DNA of 64,000 nucleotides from Pseudonocardia sp. DSM 110487 (GTDB lineage: Bacteria; Actinomycetota; Actinomycetes; Mycobacteriales; Pseudonocardiaceae): contig NZ_CP080521.1 in the NCBI RefSeq assembly GCF_019468565.1, forward strand, positions 6,076,001 through 6,140,000. Reading direction: 5' to 3'. Shown here piece after piece: positions 57,631 through 64,000 of the stretch (the first letter of the stretch is position 1; each line of letters begins with the position of its first letter). The notes beneath the pieces were generated by a model that did not search any database, had not been told where the DNA came from, and saw only the letters and a program-made list of their open reading frames with translations. The translations under genes were made by a program, and so were the position numbers.

Positions 57631-58653
57631 GTGGTGATCCATGTCGTGGGAGCCGGTATCGCCGGGTCGGCCGCAGCGCTCGCGCTGCACGGGGTGGGCG
57701 CCGAGGTGGTGGTCCACGAGGCGCACCCCGACACGTCGACCGACGCGGGCGCGTTCCTCACGCTCGCCGAGAACGGGATGCGCGCGCTGCAGGCGATCGG
57801 GGCGGACGAGGCCGTCCGGCGGGCCAGCGCGCCGCTGCGCACCATGCACGTCGCCGACGGCACCGGCGCCGAGCTCGCGAGCCGCCCGCTGGGCGAGCCC
57901 GGCGGACCAGGGTTCCGCTACCTCACGCGGGCCCGGATGTGCGCGGTGCTGCAGGACGAGGTGCGCCGTCGCGGGATCCCGCTGCGGCACGGCGAGCGGC
58001 TCGTCGCGACCGCACCCGACGAGGACGGGATCAGCGCCGCCTTCGCCGACGGCGCCCGCGCCCGCGGCGATCTCCTGATCGGCGCCGACGGACTCCGGTC
58101 GATCGTGCGCACACAGCTGGACCCAGGGGCCGCGCCGCCCCGCTACGTCGGATCCCAGATCTTCTACGGCGCCACCCCCGGCACTCCCCCTGACGTCCCG
58201 ACCGACCGGTTCCATTTCGTCCGAGGCGGCGTCGCGTTCGGCTACATCGCCACCGAACGGGAGGGCACGTGGTGGTTCGCCCGGGTGATCGGCCCCGAGC
58301 TCGACCCGGACGAGCTGGCGACCGGAGGCTGGGCCGCGCACCTCGGCGATCTCCTCGCCGACGAGCCGTTCCCGCGGGCGATCGTGCGCGCCGCTGACCG
58401 GGTGCTGGTCACCAACGCGTACGACCTCGCGAACGTCCGCGTGTGGCACCGGGAGCGCGCGGTGATCATCGGGGATGCCGCCCATGCGGCATCGCCGGCC
58501 ACCGGGCAGGGGGCGTCCATGGCGCTCGAGGACGCGGTCGCGCTGGCGGAGGCGATCCGCGACGCGGAGGGGATCGGTGCCGCCCTCACCGCGTACGAGG
58601 AACACCGCCGCGGCCCGGTGGAGGCCAACACCGCGGCCAGCGCCCGGATGTGA
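57631..58653 (+). CDS. FAD-dependent monooxygenase, PHBH/salicylate hydroxylase type
   Basis: The protein has 340 residues, with GTG at 57631. The N-terminal FAD site is VHVVGAGIAGSAAALALHGVG, the conserved DG motif is LLIGADGLRSIVR, and the ribityl motif is RAVIIGDAAHAASPATGQGASMALEDA. At 340 residues it is shorter than most class A hydroxylases (about 390) and ends soon after the last motif, so the C-terminal helical part is reduced. It lies between a TetR and a LysR gene, all in the same direction. Confidence 0.85.
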   Translation: MVIHVVGAGIAGSAAALALHGVGAEVVVHEAHPDTSTDAGAFLTLAENGMRALQAIGADEAVRRASAPLRTMHVADGTGAELASRPLGEPGGPGFRYLTRARMCAVLQDEVRRRGIPLRHGERLVATAPDEDGISAAFADGARARGDLLIGADGLRSIVRTQLDPGAAPPRYVGSQIFYGATPGTPPDVPTDRFHFVRGGVAFGYIATEREGTWWFARVIGPELDPDELATGGWAAHLGDLLADEPFPRAIVRAADRVLVTNAYDLANVRVWHRERAVIIGDAAHAASPATGQGASMALEDAVALAEAIRDAEGIGAALTAYEEHRRGPVEANTAASARM

Positions 58654-58662
58654 GGATTCGGG

Positions 58663-59538
58663 ATGGTCGAGCTCCGCCAGCTCCAGTACTTCCTCGCCGT
58701 CGCCGAGCGCCTGAGCATCACCGAGGCCGCCCGCGACCTGCAGATGGCCCAGCCCGCGCTCAGCCAGGCGATCACGAAGATGGAGCGCCAGCTCGGCACG
58801 GTCCTGTTCGACCGCAGCAGGCGCCGGCTGCGCCTGACGACCGCGGGTGCCACGCTCGTCCCGGAGGCCCGCCAGCTCGTCGGCCGCGCGCGAGTGCTGG
58901 AGTCGACTCTCGGCCGCGACGGCGGGCAGCGCGCGTACCTGCGGATCGGCTGCATCGCCTCCGCCGTGTCCGGTCTGCTCCCCCACGTCCTGCCGCGGTT
59001 CGTCACGACGCACCCGCACGTCGTTGCGCTCGTGCAGGAGATGGGGCAGCGGGCGCAGCTCGCGGCGCTGCGCGACGGCGCGATCGACGTCGGGATCTGC
59101 CGGATGCTCACCGCCGACGACGGGGTGGAGCTCACGCGCCTCGCCGACGAGCCGCTGCACTGCCTGCTGCCGGCAGGCCACCGACTCGCCGCAGGCGACG
59201 CGGTCCACCTCGCCGACCTCGCCGCCGAGAACCTGGCCTGCTTCCCGCGCGACCTCGCCCCGGTCGCGCACGACACGATCGTGAGCGCCTGCGTGCGGGC
59301 CGGCTTCTCGCCGCGGATCACGCAGGAGGCGGTCAACGATCAGACGCTGCTGGGCATCGTGGCGTGCGGGCTCGCCGTCGCGCTGGTGCCGCGCTCGACC
59401 ACCCTGCTGCAGGTCGGCGGCGTGGTCGCCCGGCCGCTGACCGATCCCCTCGCCGTCACCCCGCTGTCGGTGGTCGTCAGCGCCACCGCGACATCGCCCA
59501 CCGGGGCGGCGTTCCGGGACGCGCTGGTCGCGGCCTGA
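58663..59538 (+). CDS. LysR-family regulator
   Basis: The protein has 291 residues, with ATG at 58663. N-terminal helix-turn-helix: ELRQLQYFLAVAERLSITEAARDLQMAQPALSQAITKMERQLGTVLFDR. The effector-binding domain from about 95 is of the usual length. Unlike most LysR genes it is in the same direction as the preceding monooxygenase, 9 bp away, so the two are probably one operon. Confidence 0.9.
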   Translation: MVELRQLQYFLAVAERLSITEAARDLQMAQPALSQAITKMERQLGTVLFDRSRRRLRLTTAGATLVPEARQLVGRARVLESTLGRDGGQRAYLRIGCIASAVSGLLPHVLPRFVTTHPHVVALVQEMGQRAQLAALRDGAIDVGICRMLTADDGVELTRLADEPLHCLLPAGHRLAAGDAVHLADLAAENLACFPRDLAPVAHDTIVSACVRAGFSPRITQEAVNDQTLLGIVACGLAVALVPRSTTLLQVGGVVARPLTDPLAVTPLSVVVSATATSPTGAAFRDALVAA

Positions 59539-59553
59539 TCAGGCGGCTCCGGC

Positions 59554-60693
59554 TCACGTTGCGGCGGCGAACCGCGCCGGGCTCATCCGCGCGATGCCGA
59601 ACGGGGTGCCGCCCTCGAGCGCCAGGTCGGCCGCGATGGCGCCGAAGACCGGAGCCATCTTGAACCCGTGCCCGGAGAACCCGGCCAGCACAACAACGGA
59701 CGGGGCGTCCGGCAGTACGCCGACCACGGCCGTGCGGTCCGGGGTGTAGCCGTCCATGTAGACGTTGTGCCGGATCGGCTCGGGGTGCAGCCCAGGCAGG
59801 AACCGGCGCACGGCGTCGGACAGCGGGCGCAGCGCGGCGTCGGGCAGGTCGCGCGTCAGATCCTGCGCCCCGGCGAGCGGCTCCCACACGTCGGCGAACC
59901 CGCACTTCACGGACATGCCGTCGAGCACGGGGCAGCCGAACAGGTGCACGCCGTCGGTGTCGCGGACGAAGGCCGGGAACCGGTCCGGGCCGTATGCGGG
60001 CAGGTCCGCAGGGGCGAACCAGGTGAGCACGATCGGCTTCACGGTGACGGCGACGGCAGGCACCAGCTCGCCGGTCCACGGCCCCGCGGTGACGACGACC
60101 CGCCGCACCCGGTACCGGGCGTCGTCGGTGAGGATCGTGACCCCGCCGTTGCCGGGCTCGATCCCGCGCACCGCCGTGTGCTCGTGCAGCCGCGCGCCGA
60201 GCGCGATGGCCTGCTGGGCCGCCGCGAGCACCGCCAGTTCGGGTCGGAGCATCCCGCCCGCGGCATCGAGGATGCCGATCTCGCCGTCGTGCAAGCGGTG
60301 CTGGGGATAGCGGACCGCCAGCTCGTCGGGGCCGAGGATCTCGTGCTCGAGGTCGTGTTCGGTGACCGAGCGGCGCACGTTGACCATGGGCGCGAGGCCG
60401 GGCAGGCCGATCGAGAGGCATCCGGTCGGGATGAACAGGTCCCGCCCGGACGCCTCCGCGAGCTCCCACCACAGCTCGCGCGCCCGGCGCAGCAGCGGCA
60501 CGTACTCCGGGCCCTCGTGATAGGCCATGCGGAACAGGCGCGACTCGCCGCCCGCCGCCCCGCGGTCGTGGGCGATGCCGAATTGCTCGAACCCCAGCAC
60601 GCTCGCCCCGGTGCGGGCGAGGTGCCATGCGCTCATCGCGCCCATGGCCCCGAGCCCGACGACGGCGACGTCCGCATCCAGCCGGCCGGTCAT
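59554..60693 (-). CDS. FAD-dependent amine/amino acid oxidase, monomeric sarcosine oxidase-like
   Basis: ATG at 60693 overlaps the transporter stop (ATGA), giving 379 residues, near the usual 385-390. FAD site VAVVGLGAMGAMSAWHLARTG, then GIAHDRGAAGGESRLFRMAYHE and C-terminal VVVLAGFSGHGFKMAPVFG, all as in monomeric sarcosine oxidases and N-methyltryptophan oxidases. The Cys that links FAD covalently in that family (Cys-Met-Tyr-Thr region) appears replaced: here the segment reads RHNVYMDGYTPDR. It may hold FAD non-covalently. Coupling with an amino-acid symporter suggests an N-methyl or secondary amino acid substrate. Confidence 0.82.
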   Translation of the reverse strand: MTGRLDADVAVVGLGAMGAMSAWHLARTGASVLGFEQFGIAHDRGAAGGESRLFRMAYHEGPEYVPLLRRARELWWELAEASGRDLFIPTGCLSIGLPGLAPMVNVRRSVTEHDLEHEILGPDELAVRYPQHRLHDGEIGILDAAGGMLRPELAVLAAAQQAIALGARLHEHTAVRGIEPGNGGVTILTDDARYRVRRVVVTAGPWTGELVPAVAVTVKPIVLTWFAPADLPAYGPDRFPAFVRDTDGVHLFGCPVLDGMSVKCGFADVWEPLAGAQDLTRDLPDAALRPLSDAVRRFLPGLHPEPIRHNVYMDGYTPDRTAVVGVLPDAPSVVVLAGFSGHGFKMAPVFGAIAADLALEGGTPFGIARMSPARFAAAT

Positions 60694-62045
60694 GCGATCT
60701 TCCCTGCGACGTCGGCGGCGGCCCTGCGGGTCCACCCGAGCACGAACGGCAGCACGAGGGCGACGAGGCCCAGCGCCGTCCAGCCTGCTGCGATCGCCCA
60801 CGCAGCGCCGACCAGCACGATCAACGGGGTCAGCGCGACGCTCGCCGTCTCGACCGGAGCCACCGGCAGGTACGCGATCCCGAACTCCTCGAGCGTGCGG
60901 CTCTCCAGGTCGGGGTCGACCATCCGCAGCAGGGCGATCGAGGTGGCGACCGACCCGGTGGCCCAGCCCCACGTGAAGATCGCCTTCTCGAACCATGCCC
61001 CGTGCATCAGGGTGGGCGCGACCCACCGGAACATCGCAAGGCAGAACGCGAGCCCGACGACGAAGAGGATCGTGAGCGGGAGCCAGTTGTCGGCGACGAA
61101 CCGCGGCACGATCGAGGCGATCCCGCAGACGATGAGGATGTCGGTGGCCACACCGGAGATGCTGCGCATCGTGCGCGGGCAGGCGTAGGACCAGGCGGGG
61201 GTGCGCCGCAGCGCGGTCTTGACCAGCAGCCCCACGAGGAAGGCCAGCGCGAACACCGGCGGCGAGAACTGCGGGTACAGCGCGGTGGACAGCTGGGCGA
61301 CCCCGTACGCGGCCGCGGACACCGCGGCGACGATGCACACCTGCAGCCCGAGCGGCTCGATGGAGGACGCTGTTGTCGTCGCCGAGCCGATCGAACCCCG
61401 CTCCGCGGGATCGCGCACGAGTCCCGACCGCAGCGACTCGGGGAGGTCGGCGAAGTCCCCTCCCCGCTGTGTGTGGCCGCGCCGGGCGCCCCAGTTGGCC
61501 CAGACGATCCCGCCGACGACCCCGACGAGCAGCCCCACGGTGGCCGAGGTGAAAGCCAGCGTGCTCGCCTCGGCCCACCCCGCGTCCTCGAAGACGCTGC
61601 CGATCGCCGCCGCGGACCCGAACCCGCCCGCCCAGCCGGCGAACAGCAGCAGCCCGAACCCGTCGGGCGTGCCGAACACCGGTCCGAAGATCAGCAGAGC
61701 GAGCAGCATCCCCAGCCCGACCTGGAGCGCGTACATCCCCATCGAGTACAGCGAGAACGCGCCGGTGGACCGGCCGAAGCCGCGCACGCCCACGTCGTCG
61801 GAGAGGGCGAGGCACGCGAAGATCACCGCGATGAGCACGGAGGCGTAGGTGCCGAGCTGGTCCGAGAACGGCAGCACACCCAGCACCTTCGGGCCGAGCA
61901 GGAGGCCGAGGAAGCCGGCGATCACGCTCGCGGGCAGCATCAGCCGCTGGGCCATCCCCACCCACCTGCGCACGAGGGTGCCCAGCAGGAGCAGACCGCC
62001 GATCAAACCGGCGTCCGTGAGCAGGGACCACGGGCCGTACGACAT
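60690..62045 (-). CDS. Sodium/glutamate symporter-like membrane transporter (GltS family)
   Basis: The protein has 451 residues and about 11 helices. N-terminal text LLLLGTLVRRWVGMAQRLMLPASVIAGFLGLLLG and the glycine-rich loop FAGWAGGFGSAAAIGSVFEDAGW correspond to the two inverted-repeat re-entrant regions of GltS-type carriers. The second repeat has WGWATGSVATSIALLRMVDP. It probably imports an acidic amino acid or derivative with Na+. It is translationally coupled to the sarcosine-oxidase-like gene, its likely catabolic partner. Confidence 0.82.
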   Translation of the reverse strand: MSYGPWSLLTDAGLIGGLLLLGTLVRRWVGMAQRLMLPASVIAGFLGLLLGPKVLGVLPFSDQLGTYASVLIAVIFACLALSDDVGVRGFGRSTGAFSLYSMGMYALQVGLGMLLALLIFGPVFGTPDGFGLLLFAGWAGGFGSAAAIGSVFEDAGWAEASTLAFTSATVGLLVGVVGGIVWANWGARRGHTQRGGDFADLPESLRSGLVRDPAERGSIGSATTTASSIEPLGLQVCIVAAVSAAAYGVAQLSTALYPQFSPPVFALAFLVGLLVKTALRRTPAWSYACPRTMRSISGVATDILIVCGIASIVPRFVADNWLPLTILFVVGLAFCLAMFRWVAPTLMHGAWFEKAIFTWGWATGSVATSIALLRMVDPDLESRTLEEFGIAYLPVAPVETASVALTPLIVLVGAAWAIAAGWTALGLVALVLPFVLGWTRRAAADVAGKIA

Positions 62046-62313
62046 ACGCGCCTCCCGGTTCGAGTGGAGGCCTTCCTATCAAGGTCGTCGCAGGTCGGAG
62101 AAGGTCAACGGCATACGACCCGGCTACTGACGTCCTACGCGTCGCCGATGACTCGGACGGCTGACCGAGCGTGCACTGGTTCATCACCGGCCATGAAGGA
62201 GTGCGCGCTCGGAGTTGTGGTCCCCCGGACGGGTCCGGCGCGTCGCCAGGAGCCGCCCGCCGCCTCCGCTACCTTCCGCGTCGCTAGTGTCACGCACAGT
62301 GAAGGGGACGAGG

Positions 62314-62496
62314 ATGGCGGGCAAGTTCGAGGTGTACAAGGACCGCGCAGGCAAGTTCCGGTTCCGGCTGAAGGCGTCCAACGGCCAGGTCGTCGCCACC
62401 GGTGAGGCCTACGAGACGAAGGCGTCGGCCCTGAAGGGGTGCGAATCCGTCCAGAAGGCCGCGGACGGCGCCCCGATCGTCGAGACCGACTCGTAA
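62314..62496 (+). CDS. Small YegP-like protein (DUF1508)
   Basis: The protein has 60 residues; ATG at 62314 follows AAGGGGACGAGG. The single repeat FEVYKDRAGKFRFRLKASNGQVVATGEAYETKASALKGCESVQ is the DUF1508/UPF0339 unit, one copy where YegP has two. The protein is small, basic and soluble; the family's role is unclear. The gene stands alone, and the 268 bp upstream hold no other gene that I can support. Confidence 0.9.
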   Translation: MAGKFEVYKDRAGKFRFRLKASNGQVVATGEAYETKASALKGCESVQKAADGAPIVETDS

Positions 62497-62526
62497 CTCG
62501 CTCGTCGTGAGCGGCGGCTACCGTTG

Positions 62527-62546
62527 ACTGAAACATTCGTTTCAGT
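62527..62546. promoter_or_regulatory. TetR-type palindrome upstream of the SDR remnant
   Basis: ACTGAAAC-ATTC-GTTTCAGT is an inverted repeat with 8-bp arms, 12 bp before the ATG of the SDR remnant. TTGACT at 62524-62529 could be a -35 overlapped by it. The form is typical of TetR operators, but no TetR gene is adjacent. Confidence 0.6.
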
Positions 62547-62558
62547 GGGGGTGGCCGA

Positions 62559-62875
62559 ATGTGCTTCTCACTCGACGGGCGTACCGCGCTCGTCACCGGT
62601 TCCGTCCGCGGCCTGGGGCTGGAGACGGCACGCGGGCTGGCGCACGCAGGAGCGCGGGTCGTGCTCAACGGGCGCGACCAGGCCACGCTCGACCGCGCCG
62701 CCACGCAGCTCCGGGCCGACGGCCTCGACATCGGCGCCTGCGCCTTCGACGTCACTGCAGGTGGGGACGCCCAGAGGAGATCGCGGGCGTCGTGGCCTTC
62801 CTGGCCAGCGACGCCGCCTCGTTCGTCACCGGACAGACCATCGCCGTCGACGGCGGCATGACGACGACGTTCTGA
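62559..62875 (+). pseudogene. SDR pseudogene with internal deletion and frameshift
   Basis: ATG at 62559 opens an SDR of the FabG type: DGRTALVTGSVRGLGLETARGLAHAGARVVLNGRD, running to about residue 65 (CAFDVT). At about 62757-62765 the sequence jumps to the C-terminal end of an SDR in another frame: WGRPEEIAGVVAFLASDAASFVTGQTIAVDGGMTTTF, with the stop at 62875. The middle of about 130-150 residues, including NNAG and the Ser-Tyr-Lys site, is gone. The product cannot be an active dehydrogenase. Confidence 0.85.
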
Positions 62876-62985
62876 TCAGCGGCCCGCCGCGATCTCGAGG
62901 ATCGGGGTGGCCGTGGTTCGATCCACCCGCGGACAAGGGCACCGAACCGACCACCGAGCAGAACCGTGTCACCGGAGTGAGGATC

Positions 62986-63804
62986 GTGCCTACACGTCAG
63001 ATCTCGCTCCGTGCCGAGAGCGCCGTGCAGCCCCCTGCAGAGCTCTTCGTCCCGGCCCAGCGCGAACCCCTCGACGACGAGCCCGACCGTTCGCCCGATC
63101 CACCCGGCCCGACGGCCGGCGAGGCGAGGATTCGGGCTGTCCGGTCGCATCCGGTTGCGATCGCGGCAGTGCTGCTCTCCGGGCTGCTCGGCGTGGTGAC
63201 CATCGGAACGTTCCCCGAGCCGGACCGAGCCACGACCCGGAACGCACCTTCGACCGCGCCGGAACGACCACTCGACGACACCCAGAGCACCAACGGAGTC
63301 GGGACGACCTTCGTCGTCGCGCCGCCAGGAACGTCGGTGACCCTGCCCGGGCCGAACTCGCGGGACTGGGTGGCACCGGGTGCCCGCAGCGACGGCGCGC
63401 TGGTGCGGGCCGACCTGGCCGAGGAGTCGATCGAGTTCAGGGCGGCCAACACCCAACCCGGCCGGCCCGGCGCGTTCCGGCTGTCGTGGAACGGCGCAAC
63501 GCCGCAGTACGCGAGCGGCGATGCCACCACCATGCTGGGCATTCGTCCCGGCGGCTGGGTCGCGTTCGTCGTCCGCCCTCTCGGCTCCGCGGCCGAGCTC
63601 GTCGTGCATCTGGGCGGGAGTGAGGTGGCAGTCACGGTGGACACCGAGCACGGCTCCACCCGCCACACCGTGTCCGCCCCGGCCGCGATCGCGACCGTTG
63701 CACTGCCTGCCGCCACCGCGACCACGGTGACGATCACCGCCGAAGGGAACCAGGACGTCGCCGTCGCGACCGCCGAGCTGCGGGACACCCCGTCCACTCG
63801 GTGA
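62986..63804 (+). CDS. Single-pass membrane protein of unknown function
   Basis: GTG at 62986 (VPTRQISLRAESAV) gives 272 residues; GTG at 62977 is an alternative. A cytoplasmic, Pro- and Glu-rich N-terminus (1-55) precedes one helix, VAIAAVLLSGLLGVVTIGTF (about 60-80). Then comes a Thr/Ser/Pro linker and an extracellular beta-rich domain (about 100-272) with many Val-Thr strands (AELVVHLGGSEVAVTV, TVALPAATATTVTIT). It looks like an anchored carbohydrate- or protein-binding module, but I do not recognise the family. Confidence 0.6.
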   Translation: MPTRQISLRAESAVQPPAELFVPAQREPLDDEPDRSPDPPGPTAGEARIRAVRSHPVAIAAVLLSGLLGVVTIGTFPEPDRATTRNAPSTAPERPLDDTQSTNGVGTTFVVAPPGTSVTLPGPNSRDWVAPGARSDGALVRADLAEESIEFRAANTQPGRPGAFRLSWNGATPQYASGDATTMLGIRPGGWVAFVVRPLGSAAELVVHLGGSEVAVTVDTEHGSTRHTVSAPAAIATVALPAATATTVTITAEGNQDVAVATAELRDTPSTR

Positions 63805-64000
63805 CGCCATTCGTCCGAATGCGTTCGCCAACTCGTACCCATATCCGGATTCTCACCGCACGACAGCGTCCGCTCGGCCCACTGCCCGTGGTTTCTTGAA
63901 CCGCCACCCACCCTCCGCCGTGCCTGCCGGTGACCTTGAAACCGTGCGCGACCGAGGGGAAGTGATCGTGTGCGACACAGTGCGGATGGGCGCAGCGTGG
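63805..64000. other. Right-edge stretch; a gene may begin at the very end
   Basis: No complete gene. GAGGGGAAGTGATC at about 63955 precedes GTG codons near 63968, so a coding sequence may start there and run off the window, but fewer than 12 codons are visible and nothing can be said about its product. Confidence 0.25.

Noticed and set aside
55336..59271. A 1311-codon reverse-strand open frame
   Set aside because: It runs antisense to the SDR, TetR, monooxygenase and LysR genes and in another frame across the methyltransferase, all with clear motifs. No domain is visible in the long frame itself.

Overview
The window is very GC-rich (third codon positions almost all G or C), uses many GTG and some TTG starts, and shows dense ATGA/GTGA gene overlaps. 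Its gene content (WYL, XRE/MmyB, FCD-GntR and nSTAND-WD40 proteins) fits an actinomycete of the Pseudonocardiales, probably Pseudonocardia or a relative. This assignment is inferred from style only. I see no rRNA, tRNA, CRISPR array or intact insertion sequence.

Region 1 (1-2.8 kb): an MFS exporter (cut by the left edge) and a membrane-anchored alpha/beta hydrolase, divergent from an ArsR-type regulator with a perfect inverted repeat between them.

Region 2 (2.8-38.8 kb) is the most interesting part: a catabolic island. It holds an NAD-linked 3-hydroxyisobutyrate-type dehydrogenase; an ABC importer with an MFS protein and a class A flavin hydroxylase; two split cupins; a TctABC tripartite carboxylate transporter; a Rieske ring-hydroxylating oxygenase, an adrenodoxin-type ferredoxin and a separate ferredoxin reductase; two 4,5-dihydroxyphthalate-decarboxylase-like proteins; LigJ-like (4-oxalomesaconate hydratase) and LigK-like (CHA/HMG aldolase) proteins; a zinc alcohol dehydrogenase; a PanB-like protein with an altered active site; a hydrolase with Cys at the nucleophile position; an orphan EutA-like ASKHA reactivase fused by gene overlap to a bicupin; and a bicupin / TPP enzyme / aldehyde dehydrogenase / TPP enzyme operon. 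An FCD-family GntR regulator sits among them. Eight 17-bp palindromes close to GGTCTAAC-N-GTTAGACC lie in front of nearly every transcription unit of the island, which suggests one regulon. The lower-pathway genes point to an aromatic (di)carboxylic acid degraded to pyruvate and oxaloacetate, but no canonical ring-cleavage dioxygenase is present. The cupins, the EutA-like protein and the paired TPP enzymes do not fit a pathway I know. A 1398-residue trypsin/STAND/WD40 protein, a likely conflict-system gene, interrupts the island.

Region 3 (38.8-42.0 kb): an SDR with an XRE/MmyB regulator, and an epoxide-hydrolase-like protein divergent from an HxlR regulator. Region 4 (42.04-43.27 kb) is non-coding: a 46-bp direct repeat and a large nested inverted repeat with a strong central hairpin.

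Region 5 (43.3-64 kb): a PHP phosphoesterase, a DHA2 exporter with a WYL regulator, and a peptide ABC operon (with a permease-ATPase fusion) translationally coupled to a metzincin-like protease. Then come a ferric-reductase-type flavoprotein, an SDR, a methyltransferase divergent from a TetR regulator over tandem operators, a flavin monooxygenase with a LysR regulator, a sarcosine-oxidase-like protein coupled to a glutamate-type symporter, a YegP-like small protein, a deleted SDR pseudogene and a single-pass membrane protein.
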